Source: Candidatus Poribacteria bacterium
Lineage (GTDB): Bacteria; Poribacteria; WGA-4E; WGA-3G
Length of the DNA: 64,000 nt
Direction: 5' to 3'
Assembly (NCBI GenBank): GCA_026706025.1
Contig: JAPOZO010000093.1
Span: forward strand, 1 to 64,000
Shown: one piece after another, positions 1 to 7,282 of the stretch
How the letters are laid out: every line of letters starts with the position of its first letter
Position numbering within the stretch: the stretch's first letter is position 1
Position numbers and translations under genes: made by a program
The notes under the pieces: model-generated
What the model saw: the letters and a program-made list of their open reading frames with translations, nothing else
What the model was told of the DNA's origin: nothing
Database searches by the model: none

Positions 1-18
1 GTAGAGACGAGCTCAGAT

Positions 19-1071
19 ATGCCAAATTTCACACAAGAACAGTTACAAAAGATCACTGCCGATATTTTTGAAGCACGGGGTGTTCCGAGGGCCGAGGCAG
101 CGATTATCGCCGAATTGCTCGTCGCTTCAAACCTCGCGGGGCATGATTCACACGGCGTTCTCCGCATTCCGCAGTATATGAGTCTCATTGAATCCGGTCT
201 AATTCAGCCGGGTGCTGCAATGGAAGTCGAGCGTGAATCCACCTCACATGCCCTCATTAACGGCAATTGGGGGTTTGGGCATGTTATCGCACAGAAGGCG
301 ATGTCGCTCGCGATTGAGAAGGCGAAGTCAAGCACGATTAGTGCGATCAGTGTCTATAACTGCAATCATATCGGGCGGATCGGCAGTTATCCAATGATGG
401 CAGCCGAAGCCGGTATGGTAGGCATCACGATGGTGAACGCTGGAGGGACTGCGCTGTACGTTACGCCATTCGGTGGACGAGACGGAAGATTGGCAACGAA
501 CCCCATCGCAATCGCCACCCCGACACGCCAAGGACAGCCGATCCTGCTTGATATCACAAGCAGCGTTGTTGCGCAGGGAAAGATTCGGGTTGCCCTGAAT
601 CGCGGGGACTCCGTGCCACTCGGTTGGCTCATCAACAGTGAAGGTGAACCGACATCAAATCCACAAGACCTGATGGCATCTCCACCCGGTGCGTTGTTAC
701 CGCTCGGTGGGATTGTCGGACATAAGGGGTACGCCCTCGCCCTGCTGATTGACATTCTTGGCGGTGCGCTGTCTGGGGCGGGCTGTAGCGGTTCAGGGAA
801 CACACGGCTCCAGAACGGTGTCTTGATGATTGTACTGGACATCGCCAATTTTACGCCACTTAATGACTTCTATGATCATGTTGAAGGACTCGTTGCCCAC
901 GTGAAAGCCTCACCGACTGCACCGGGATTCGAGGAAATTCTGACCCCGGGTGAGATTGAGGCACGCCAAACGGAGCTGCGTTTACGCGAGGGGATCCCTA
1001 TTGACGACGAAACGTGGCGACAGATTCAAGAAACAGCAGCGGAGGTCGGGATACCCGAACTTGAGTTTTGA
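19..1071 (+). CDS. Ldh_2-family malate/L-lactate-type dehydrogenase
   Basis: 350 residues, the usual length of the Ldh_2 (malate/L-lactate/ureidoglycolate dehydrogenase) family of NAD(P)-dependent cytosolic 2-hydroxyacid dehydrogenases. The N-terminal HDSHGVLRIPQY stretch (about residues 42-53) and the later NCNHIGRIG and ATNPIAIATP segments are family hallmarks; the histidine of NCNHIGRIG is in the usual catalytic region. The substrate cannot be read from the sequence. The stop overlaps the TTG start of the following HAD gene by 4 bases, so the two are probably co-translated. The ATG lies near the window edge, so the upstream context is missing. Family call firm, substrate unknown. Confidence 0.9.
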   Translation: MPNFTQEQLQKITADIFEARGVPRAEAAIIAELLVASNLAGHDSHGVLRIPQYMSLIESGLIQPGAAMEVERESTSHALINGNWGFGHVIAQKAMSLAIEKAKSSTISAISVYNCNHIGRIGSYPMMAAEAGMVGITMVNAGGTALYVTPFGGRDGRLATNPIAIATPTRQGQPILLDITSSVVAQGKIRVALNRGDSVPLGWLINSEGEPTSNPQDLMASPPGALLPLGGIVGHKGYALALLIDILGGALSGAGCSGSGNTRLQNGVLMIVLDIANFTPLNDFYDHVEGLVAHVKASPTAPGFEEILTPGEIEARQTELRLREGIPIDDETWRQIQETAAEVGIPELEF

Positions 1072-1751
1072 GACAATTGAAACCGCCCGTTCAAGCCATC
1101 ATCTTCGACTTTGACTATACGCTGGCAGACTCTTCTGAGGGGGTCATTGAATGTATTAACTTCGCACTTGACAGACTCGGTCTTCCACTCGCTGGGGATG
1201 CCGAGATTCGGAAGACAATCGGTCTATCACTACCCGATGCCTTGGTGATGTTAGTCGGGAAGGAATACATCCATCACACTGATGCGTTTATACGACTGTT
1301 CGTTGAACGCGCTGATGAAGTGATAACTGACATGACGGAACTCTTTGACATTGTTCCAGAAACAGTCGCAGCGTTGCAGAAATTAGGGATCCGACTCGGT
1401 ATTGTTACACTGAAGTATCGTTACCGTATCGAATCGGTGCTCAGACGGGAGCAGCTGACGGACGCGTTTGAAGTCATCATCGGTTTTGAAGATGTGTCTG
1501 AGCAGAAACCGAACCCAACGGGTTTGCTGACAGCAGTTGAAAGATTGGAGTGTGTCCGCCAAAATTGCTTCTATGTTGGGGATAGTGTAACCGATGCCAA
1601 AACCGCACAGCAGGCTCATATAGACTTTATCGCTGTGCTGTCAGGTGTCACGCCACGCGCAGTTTTCGAGGATTATGACGTTTATGCTGTTCTTAAAGAT
1701 GTGTCTGAGCTGCTAAATTTAGAGTCGGTGAGAAGAGAGCAACGCCGTTAA
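1068..1751 (+). CDS. HAD-superfamily phosphatase (phosphoglycolate phosphatase-like)
   Basis: 227 residues with the complete HAD set: motif I DFDYT (about residues 15-19, nucleophile the first Asp), motif II threonine in GIVTLKY, the motif III lysine in EQKPNP and motif IV GDSVTD. The helical cap between motifs I and II matches the Gph/PGMB type, so it should hydrolyse a small phosphate ester in the cytosol. The start is a TTG overlapping the stop of the upstream dehydrogenase (TTGA), which suggests translational coupling; no later in-frame ATG keeps motif I. The sequence around its stop (TTTAGAGTCGGTGA, later GTTAACAACC) recurs after the next gene. Substrate not predictable. Confidence 0.87.
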   Translation: MRQLKPPVQAIIFDFDYTLADSSEGVIECINFALDRLGLPLAGDAEIRKTIGLSLPDALVMLVGKEYIHHTDAFIRLFVERADEVITDMTELFDIVPETVAALQKLGIRLGIVTLKYRYRIESVLRREQLTDAFEVIIGFEDVSEQKPNPTGLLTAVERLECVRQNCFYVGDSVTDAKTAQQAHIDFIAVLSGVTPRAVFEDYDVYAVLKDVSELLNLESVRREQRR

Positions 1752-1774
1752 CAACCAAAAAAGGGGCACTAATA

Positions 1775-3415
1775 ATGCAAAATGGACAGATCACTATCGG
1801 TGAGTACCTTCTGAGAAAATTGCAATATTACGGTATTGATCACATTTTTGGTATTCCGGGTGATTATGTAGTGCAGTTTTTCGATATGATCGAGAAAAGC
1901 CCTATTCAACACATCGGTACGACACGAGAAGAAACTGCGGGATTTGCTGCAGACGCCTATGCCCGGACAAAAGGCATCGGCGCTGCATGTGTGACGTATG
2001 GTGTTGGTGGGCTATCGATGATCAACGCTGTTACTGCCGCCTACGCTGAAAAATCACCTCTCGTTGTGATTAGCGGAAGCCCGGGGATAGAAGAGCGTAG
2101 CGAAGAGGGACTTTTGCACCATAAAGGTAAAGATTTCTACACACAACAACGTATTTATGACGAGATAACCGTTGCATCCGCACTCCTTGATGAACCCTTT
2201 ACCGCCTTTAACGAGATAGATAGAGTGCTCGACGCTGTGTATTGGCACAAGCGTCCGGGCTACATAGAACTGCCACGGGATAGAGTCGGTGTGCTCGGGA
2301 CACTCTTCCAACGTCCTTCAACGAGAGACCGCCAGAGTGCCCCTGAGACATTAGAGGCCGCCTTAGCAAATGCAATTGCCTTCATAAATCAGAGCGAAAA
2401 TCCTGTCATTTTGGCAGGTGCGGAACTCCACAGATTCGGCTACCAAAACAAATTACTCCAGCTTGCCGAAGAAAAACAGTTTCCCGTGGTGACAACGCTG
2501 CTGGGCAAATCGGTAATGCCAGAGGCTCATCCGCTCTACTTAGGTATTTACGGCGGCGCGATGAGCAGGGAAGAAATCACAGTACTCGTTGAATCTTCCG
2601 ATTGTCTTATTACCCTCGGTGCATTTATGACCGATGTCAACCTCGGCATCTACACGGCAAACTTGGAGCGCAGTCGCCAGGTGTACGCAACCTCGGATAA
2701 AATCTCGGTCGGCTACTCTACCTATGAAAATGTCACCTTTGAAGATTTTATTGATGGCTTGTATTCTCCGGAACTCCATGAACGGGGGAACATAGATTTG
2801 GAATGGGTCATGGAAGTGCCAGAACCTTTCGAGATGATGCCCGACCAGCCGCTGACAATGCAACGCCTGTTCCAACAACTAAATCTACTGCTGTCTGAAG
2901 ACATGATAGTTATCCCTGACATCGGTGACAGCCTCTGGGCGGCTTTAGACTTACGGCTTCCGGCACGTACCGATTTTATTGCGCTTGCCTACTACACCTC
3001 AATGGGGTTTGCAGTTCCCGCCGCAATCGGTGCCCAACTCGGCAAACCCACAGCCCGACCACTTGTCATCGTAGGCGATGGGGCATTCCAAATGACCGGC
3101 ACCGAACTCTCAACGACGATTCGCTACCAGCTCAATCCGATTGTTCTGATTTTAAACAACCAGGGATACGGCACCATCCGTCCCTTTATTGAAGGCCCCT
3201 TTAACGATATAGAAAATTGGAACTACACCCATATACCCGAACTCTTTGGCGCAGGACGTGCATTTATTGCCCGTACCGAAGGCGAATTTGATGCTGCCAT
3301 GAAAGCAGCACTTGCTGAGACGCAACATTTTGTCTTGATTGAGGTGGAACTTGACAAATTGGACATTTCGCCCGCACTTATGCAGTTGGCAGAACAGGTG
3401 TCTAAGAAAGTTTAA
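1775..3415 (+). CDS. TPP-dependent 2-oxoacid decarboxylase (pyruvate/indolepyruvate decarboxylase family)
   Basis: 546 residues, the typical size of pyruvate, indolepyruvate or branched 2-ketoacid decarboxylases, which release CO2 from 2-oxo acids to give aldehydes. Seen: PGD (28-30), the cofactor-activating Glu in TREETAGFAADAYAR (Glu52), the HH pair at 115-116, and the TPP/Mg motif GDGAFQ (434-439) ending in NN at 461-462. Odd: where Zymomonas-type enzymes have the catalytic Glu (TIE in the segment after GYG), this protein reads TIRPFIEG, so that Glu appears replaced by Arg469. It may be a divergent subfamily with another reaction. Start ATG follows an AAAAAAGGGG ribosome site. Confidence 0.83.
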   Translation: MQNGQITIGEYLLRKLQYYGIDHIFGIPGDYVVQFFDMIEKSPIQHIGTTREETAGFAADAYARTKGIGAACVTYGVGGLSMINAVTAAYAEKSPLVVISGSPGIEERSEEGLLHHKGKDFYTQQRIYDEITVASALLDEPFTAFNEIDRVLDAVYWHKRPGYIELPRDRVGVLGTLFQRPSTRDRQSAPETLEAALANAIAFINQSENPVILAGAELHRFGYQNKLLQLAEEKQFPVVTTLLGKSVMPEAHPLYLGIYGGAMSREEITVLVESSDCLITLGAFMTDVNLGIYTANLERSRQVYATSDKISVGYSTYENVTFEDFIDGLYSPELHERGNIDLEWVMEVPEPFEMMPDQPLTMQRLFQQLNLLLSEDMIVIPDIGDSLWAALDLRLPARTDFIALAYYTSMGFAVPAAIGAQLGKPTARPLVIVGDGAFQMTGTELSTTIRYQLNPIVLILNNQGYGTIRPFIEGPFNDIENWNYTHIPELFGAGRAFIARTEGEFDAAMKAALAETQHFVLIEVELDKLDISPALMQLAEQVSKKV

Positions 3416-3505
3416 ATCTGCCAGTGCGAGGTACTACGTTTAGAACCGGTGAAAAAATTGTAACAGCGTTAACAACCGTGCATTAGCAAAGGAGCGAGTC
3501 ACACG

Positions 3506-4306
3506 ATGAAAACGATGATTTTATCTATCCTCTTCGGGTTTCTGCTCGTTTTTACAGTCAATGCAGACTTTCTTCCAGAGGACAACAGCGATGCGTTTGG
3601 GTTGGAATATGGAGAATCCATCGCGGGGTTTATTCCGAACGCCCCCAAGATTGATGGAAAACTTGATGATTGGAAGTATGCCATCTGGGTCGCGTTTGAC
3701 TCAGAGGATGAGCTGCTTCGGGGACAAGGCGCGTGGGAAGGGAAAGATGACCTGACGATGACTTGGTCGACCATGTATGACGCGAAAACTTTTTATTTTG
3801 CAGCGGCGGTGCGCGACGATATTTTCGCACCAGCGGCGAATGCCGGACAACCTTGGGTAGGCGATACAATTTTTCTGTACATCGACTGGGAGCAAGTCGG
3901 CGTCGGAGCCCCTGCGTGCAAGCCGAATTTCGCTTTTATTAACAAGAAGGCACTCGTTACTGATTTCAGTGCGATCAAAAATCCGGATCTCCCAAAATCC
4001 GATATTGCGATCGTGCCGACACCTGAATTGGGTAAAGGCGGTATGATTTATGAGGTGGCGATGCCGTTTACGTCGCTCACGAAGGTAAAAGTCAAGGAGG
4101 GAACCGAAGTCGGGTTTACACCCGGATATGAGGAAGGCACGGATGATCCGGAGAAGAAGGGTGGACTTGTGTTTATGGATTGGCACGGTCTGAATCCGGA
4201 CGACTCCGCGAATCTTGGCACTTTAACGTTCGGCGGTCCCCTCGCCGTTGATCCAACAGGCAAGTTAACACTAACGTGGGGACAGTTGAAGAAATTTTCT
4301 CCATAA
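3506..4306 (+). CDS. Secreted CBM9-like protein with C-terminal WxxLK tag
   Basis: 266 residues. A signal peptide (about residues 1-20, ending near VNA-DF) indicates export. The body (from PKIDGKLDDWKYA, about residue 48) looks like the CBM9/DOMON-like beta-sandwich that binds carbohydrate or occurs in extracytoplasmic enzymes: the IDG-x-LDDW opening, TMYDAKTFYFAAAVRDD and DTIFLYIDWEQ strands fit. No catalytic domain is fused, so a binding role is likely. The last 19 residues (4247-4306) carry V-D-P-x2-K-L-T-x2-W-x2-L-K, the tag shared by six exported proteins in the window. Strong AAAGGAG ribosome site 11 bases before the ATG. The ligand is unknown. Confidence 0.82.
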   Translation: MKTMILSILFGFLLVFTVNADFLPEDNSDAFGLEYGESIAGFIPNAPKIDGKLDDWKYAIWVAFDSEDELLRGQGAWEGKDDLTMTWSTMYDAKTFYFAAAVRDDIFAPAANAGQPWVGDTIFLYIDWEQVGVGAPACKPNFAFINKKALVTDFSAIKNPDLPKSDIAIVPTPELGKGGMIYEVAMPFTSLTKVKVKEGTEVGFTPGYEEGTDDPEKKGGLVFMDWHGLNPDDSANLGTLTFGGPLAVDPTGKLTLTWGQLKKFSP

Positions 4307-4376
4307 TTTTGGTATGTCCACTTCGGAAGCGGGCATGATCATAAATAAAACTCACAATCACATAAGGAGGGTAACA

Positions 4377-4577
4377 ATGGGCGGACCAGGCTTTGGAGAA
4401 GTCATATTATTGATGCTATTAGTATATCCGTTAGGGGCTATGTTGGGGGCAGTCATGATTGGTGTGGGTATTGCCCTGGGTTTCAGATGGGGTGGTAGAT
4501 GGTTTTTGAAAATCATTTACAGCGATCCTGAATTTGAAAAATGGCTGAGACGGGTTCTTAACGCCTCTGAAAAATAA
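4377..4577 (+). CDS. Small membrane protein, 66 aa (paralogue of the gene at 4752)
   Basis: The start is the ATG placed just after a textbook AGGAGG site; a longer in-frame extension to 4314 has no ribosome site. The product has one or two hydrophobic segments rich in Gly (about residues 7-35), then WGGRWFLK and a charged C-terminal helix (DPEFEKWLRRVLNASEK). It aligns without doubt to the 55-residue product at 4752: PLG, GA, IG-x-GI, WGG-x-W-x-L, DP-x2-E-x-W-x2-RV-x-N, SEK. I do not recognise the family. The tandem paralogues and the DUF815 ATPase behind them suggest a local unit. Membrane location is inferred from hydrophobicity. Confidence 0.72.
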   Translation: MGGPGFGEVILLMLLVYPLGAMLGAVMIGVGIALGFRWGGRWFLKIIYSDPEFEKWLRRVLNASEK

Positions 4578-4664
4578 GATTATATTGATATAACTGAATT
4601 CTCCGTTGACGTTTGCAGACAAGTATCTATAGCACGCTGCCTTGTCAAAATCCTATAGATTGAT

Positions 4665-4694
4665 TTGACAATCATCTACCGAAGTTGTTAAACT
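4665..4694 (+). promoter_or_regulatory. Candidate sigma-70 promoter for the 4752 gene
   Basis: TTGACA (4665-4670, perfect -35) and TAAACT (4689-4694, four of six -10 bases) are 18 bases apart, 57 bases ahead of the ATG at 4752. It would let the second small gene be transcribed apart from the first. Confidence 0.4.
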
Positions 4695-4751
4695 ATCTAA
4701 TAAGTCTGGCGTTCAGAGCAAGATTTGAAACTTAATGGGAGCAGATCAAAT

Positions 4752-4919
4752 ATGGAAGGATTAATAGGTGTAATAATAACCGTTCCTCTGGGAATAGCAG
4801 TAGGCGCGGCGACAATAGGACTCGGTATCAAATGGGGCGGCACTTGGCTGTTGAGAGCGATTTCCAATGATCCTGTGCTCGAAGATTGGGTAAAACGGGT
4901 TTTCAACAGTGAAAAATAA
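4752..4919 (+). CDS. Small membrane protein, 55 aa (paralogue of the gene at 4377)
   Basis: ATG at 4752 lies 10 bases after a GGGAG site; the alternative TTG at 4725 has no better site. The protein is one Gly/Ala/Ile-rich membrane segment (about residues 3-27) followed by KWGGTWLLRAISNDP and an amphipathic C-terminal helix ending NSEK. It shares the whole pattern of the 66-residue protein 175 bases upstream but lacks its longer N-terminus. Conservation of the cytoplasmic-looking tail as well as the membrane segment argues that both are real genes. Function unknown; a membrane anchor, pore or toxin-like peptide are all possible and none is shown. Confidence 0.7.
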   Translation: MEGLIGVIITVPLGIAVGAATIGLGIKWGGTWLLRAISNDPVLEDWVKRVFNSEK

Positions 4920-4976
4920 GGCCATAACCTAATACGCAACACCTCCGCTGATATTTTAAACCAATCCAATTAAACT

Positions 4977-5891
4977 ATGTCTAAGAAGAACAAGGAGATG
5001 GAAGGCATCTTCCCACTCTTTACGGAATTGCTGGAAAAAGCCGATAGTCTACTAAACCGCTTGGACGCGCGTACGACGCTCACATCAAGTGAGTGTCTCA
5101 ACGACTACATCGCCTTTCAGTGGCGAGCACAGAATGGAACAGGATATCTCATGCCTGTTAAACACCCGCATCTTGTTGATAGTACGGATCTCATCGGCAT
5201 AAACTCACAATGTACAGCGTTAGATCGAAACACGCGGCAATTTCTACAAGGACTGCCCGCGAACCACGTCTTGCTATGGGGCGACCGTGGCACTGGGAAA
5301 TCCTCGCTTGTTAAAGCGATGCTGGAACGTTACGCTGACGAAGGGCTTCGACTGGTAGGTGTTGGCAAAGAGGGACTTATCCATCTACAAGAAATTGCGG
5401 AGGTATTGTGGGAACGTCCGGAGTACTATATCCTTTTCTGTGATGATCTCGCATTCAACGAAGATGAACCCGAATACCGTGAGCTCAAAGCGATGCTCGA
5501 AGGCGGTATCTCCGCCTGTCCAGACAATGTTCTCATTTATGCCACTTCAAACCGTCGGCACTTGATGCCTCGACAAGTACGTGAAAACCAATATCCTCAG
5601 AACGATGAAGATGAGTTGTATCCGCGCGAAGCGACGGAGGAAAAGGTCTCGTTGAGCGACCGTTTCGGTTTACGCCTCGCTTTCCATCGAATTTCACAAG
5701 ATACTTATTTAGAGATTGTCTCCCACTATGCGCGAAAACGAGGACTCTCTGTTCCAACGGAGACGCTCCACCGAGCAGCGTTAGAGTGGGAGGCATCCTC
5801 AAGTGGACGGTCTGGACGTGTCGCCTATCAGTTCGTTGCAGACCTCACAGGACAATTAGCACTCGAATCAAACACACACGGCAAAAAGTAG
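4977..5891 (+). CDS. DUF815-family AAA+ ATPase
   Basis: 304 residues. Walker A GDRGTGKS (102-109), Walker B YILFCDDL (151-158), the sensor region YATSNRRHLMP (188-198), a SLSDRFGLRL segment and a C-terminal helical part match DUF815 (PF05673), cytosolic P-loop ATPases of unknown role found widely in bacteria. The segment GVGKEGLIHLQEI after Walker A is typical too. No good ribosome site precedes the ATG, so expression may depend on the upstream small genes, 57 bases away. The family is firm; the partner or substrate is not known. Confidence 0.88.
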   Translation: MSKKNKEMEGIFPLFTELLEKADSLLNRLDARTTLTSSECLNDYIAFQWRAQNGTGYLMPVKHPHLVDSTDLIGINSQCTALDRNTRQFLQGLPANHVLLWGDRGTGKSSLVKAMLERYADEGLRLVGVGKEGLIHLQEIAEVLWERPEYYILFCDDLAFNEDEPEYRELKAMLEGGISACPDNVLIYATSNRRHLMPRQVRENQYPQNDEDELYPREATEEKVSLSDRFGLRLAFHRISQDTYLEIVSHYARKRGLSVPTETLHRAALEWEASSSGRSGRVAYQFVADLTGQLALESNTHGKK

Positions 5892-5955
5892 ATACATCAC
5901 GCGTGCCGTAACAAATAATCCGTACGGTTTTAACCGTGCATCTATGGAGGTTTTT

Positions 5956-6591
5956 ATGAAAACCCGATCAATGCTCTACTTAGTACTCGCGATCTTTCTA
6001 AGCGGTGTACTTTTGATACAAACGACAAATGCTGTGCCGAAAAAAGGCACATTGCGGGTCAGCGGTGATAATACATGGGTTGCGTTTATTAACGGCGAAG
6101 AGGTCGCTGCAAGCGGAAATTGGCAAGCCCCCACGGTCAGTGAATTTAAACTGGACAAAGGCTTTGCCCAAATTGCCGTCTATGTCCACGATGCCGAACC
6201 CGGTGCCGCCGGTAGAGGCGGGTTCCTCGCCGATATTATCCTTGATGCCAAGCCGGATTACATCGGCACAGGCGAAGATGGCTGGCGATGTGATACCGGC
6301 AAACTCCTCGCTGATCGGAAAGATGGCTGGGAAAAGGTCGATTTCGACGACAGCAAATGGGAAGATGAACTCGAAATCTACGAAAAATTCGGGGAAGGTA
6401 TTTGGGGATTTGGTGCTGCAATCATGGCACAAATTCTCAAAGACCCGGATTGTGAAGCAAACTGGGTGTGGTGCGGTCCCAACGATGCCGAAGATGATAT
6501 CTATTTCCGATATACGATCGGCACACTTCCCGTTGAGCCGCAAGACAAACTCGCCACCACATGGGCGCGTATTAAAAACGACGCTATGTAA
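5956..6591 (+). CDS. Secreted jelly-roll protein with C-terminal WxxLK tag (paralogue of 6631)
   Basis: ATG at 5956 is chosen over 5944 because GGAGG sits just ahead of it, which gives 211 residues starting with a signal peptide (MKTRSMLYLVLAIFLSG, cleavage near TNA-VP). The mature part (NTWVAFINGEEVAASGNW, later WRCDTGKLLADRKDGWEKVDF and FDDSKWED, then GIWGFGA) resembles the galactose-binding jelly-roll modules found N-terminal in rhamnosidases and beta-galactosidases. It is clearly paralogous to the next gene, 39 bases on. The last 19 residues (6532-6591) carry V-E-P-x2-K-L-A-x2-W-x2-I-K. The ligand is unknown. A small palindrome ACGGTTTTAACCGT lies at 5924-5937 in its leader. Confidence 0.78.
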   Translation: MKTRSMLYLVLAIFLSGVLLIQTTNAVPKKGTLRVSGDNTWVAFINGEEVAASGNWQAPTVSEFKLDKGFAQIAVYVHDAEPGAAGRGGFLADIILDAKPDYIGTGEDGWRCDTGKLLADRKDGWEKVDFDDSKWEDELEIYEKFGEGIWGFGAAIMAQILKDPDCEANWVWCGPNDAEDDIYFRYTIGTLPVEPQDKLATTWARIKNDAM

Positions 6592-6630
6592 CCGCGCGTG
6601 CCTGTCATAGCGTAAAAAAAGGAGAACACA

Positions 6631-7242
6631 ATGAAAAAATTTCTTACCCCAACAATTTTGGTTTTAGTTTTTGCCTTAGTTGCTTCAGTGACCTGGGCAG
6701 CGACACTCCGTATCAATGGTGACAACTCTTGGGTCGGTTTCGTTAACGGCGAACAGGTTGCCGAAGGCAATAACTGGCAACAAGCCAGCATTACCGAATT
6801 TGACATGCCGGATGGTTACGCCGTTATCGGTGTCTATGTCCACGACGCGGAACCCGGTGATACCGGGCGCGGCGGTGCACTGTTTGATGTTATCCTTGAC
6901 GACGGCACCTATATTCCTTCCGATGACACTTGGAAAGCGGATGCCGGTGCACCACTTGCAGATCGCAAAGACGGTTGGGAACAACCCGATTTCGACGATA
7001 GTGGTTGGGATAATGCGACACAACTTGATCAGTTTGGTGAAGGTATCTGGGGCTTCGGTGCAGACACGATGCGTCAAACTTTGAAAGATCCTGACTCAAC
7101 GGCATACTGGGTCTGGGCGGGTCCGAACGATGTTGAAGATGATGTCTATTTCCGAAAAACCGTCGGAGACCCACCAACTACACCTGTTGAACCCGGTGGG
7201 AAAGTCACCACTACATGGGGTGCCTTGAAGGCAGCACAATAA
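6631..7242 (+). CDS. Secreted jelly-roll protein with C-terminal WxxLK tag (paralogue of 5956)
   Basis: 203 residues; AGGAG lies 8 bases before the ATG. Signal peptide MKKFLTPTILVLVFALVAS with cleavage near TWA-AT. Residues 25-170 repeat the preceding protein almost position by position: INGDNSWVGFVNGEQVA, YVHDAEPGDTGRGG, ADRKDGWEQPDFDDSGWDN, GEGIWGFGADTM, WVWAGPNDVEDDVYFR. The tail (7186-7242) has V-E-P-x2-K-V-T-x2-W-x2-L-K and three more residues. Two tandem copies with the same tag suggest gene duplication of a cell-surface or secreted binding protein. No enzymatic motif is visible. Confidence 0.78.
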   Translation: MKKFLTPTILVLVFALVASVTWAATLRINGDNSWVGFVNGEQVAEGNNWQQASITEFDMPDGYAVIGVYVHDAEPGDTGRGGALFDVILDDGTYIPSDDTWKADAGAPLADRKDGWEQPDFDDSGWDNATQLDQFGEGIWGFGADTMRQTLKDPDSTAYWVWAGPNDVEDDVYFRKTVGDPPTTPVEPGGKVTTTWGALKAAQ

Positions 7243-7254
7243 ATCTAACGCCTA

Positions 7255-7282
7255 TAGGGAACAGCTTTCGCGCTGTTCCCTA
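7255..7282. terminator. Hairpin between convergent genes, candidate bidirectional terminator
   Basis: A perfect 11-base-pair stem (TAGGGAACAGC, 7255-7265, and its complement 7272-7282) with a 6-base loop sits between the converging genes 6631 and 7280. The right arm contains the stop codon of the minus-strand aminotransferase. There is no long T tract on either side, so strength is uncertain. Confidence 0.5.

Noticed and set aside
387-848. 153-residue minus-strand frame inside the dehydrogenase gene
   Set aside because: It is the antisense shadow of a well-supported gene.
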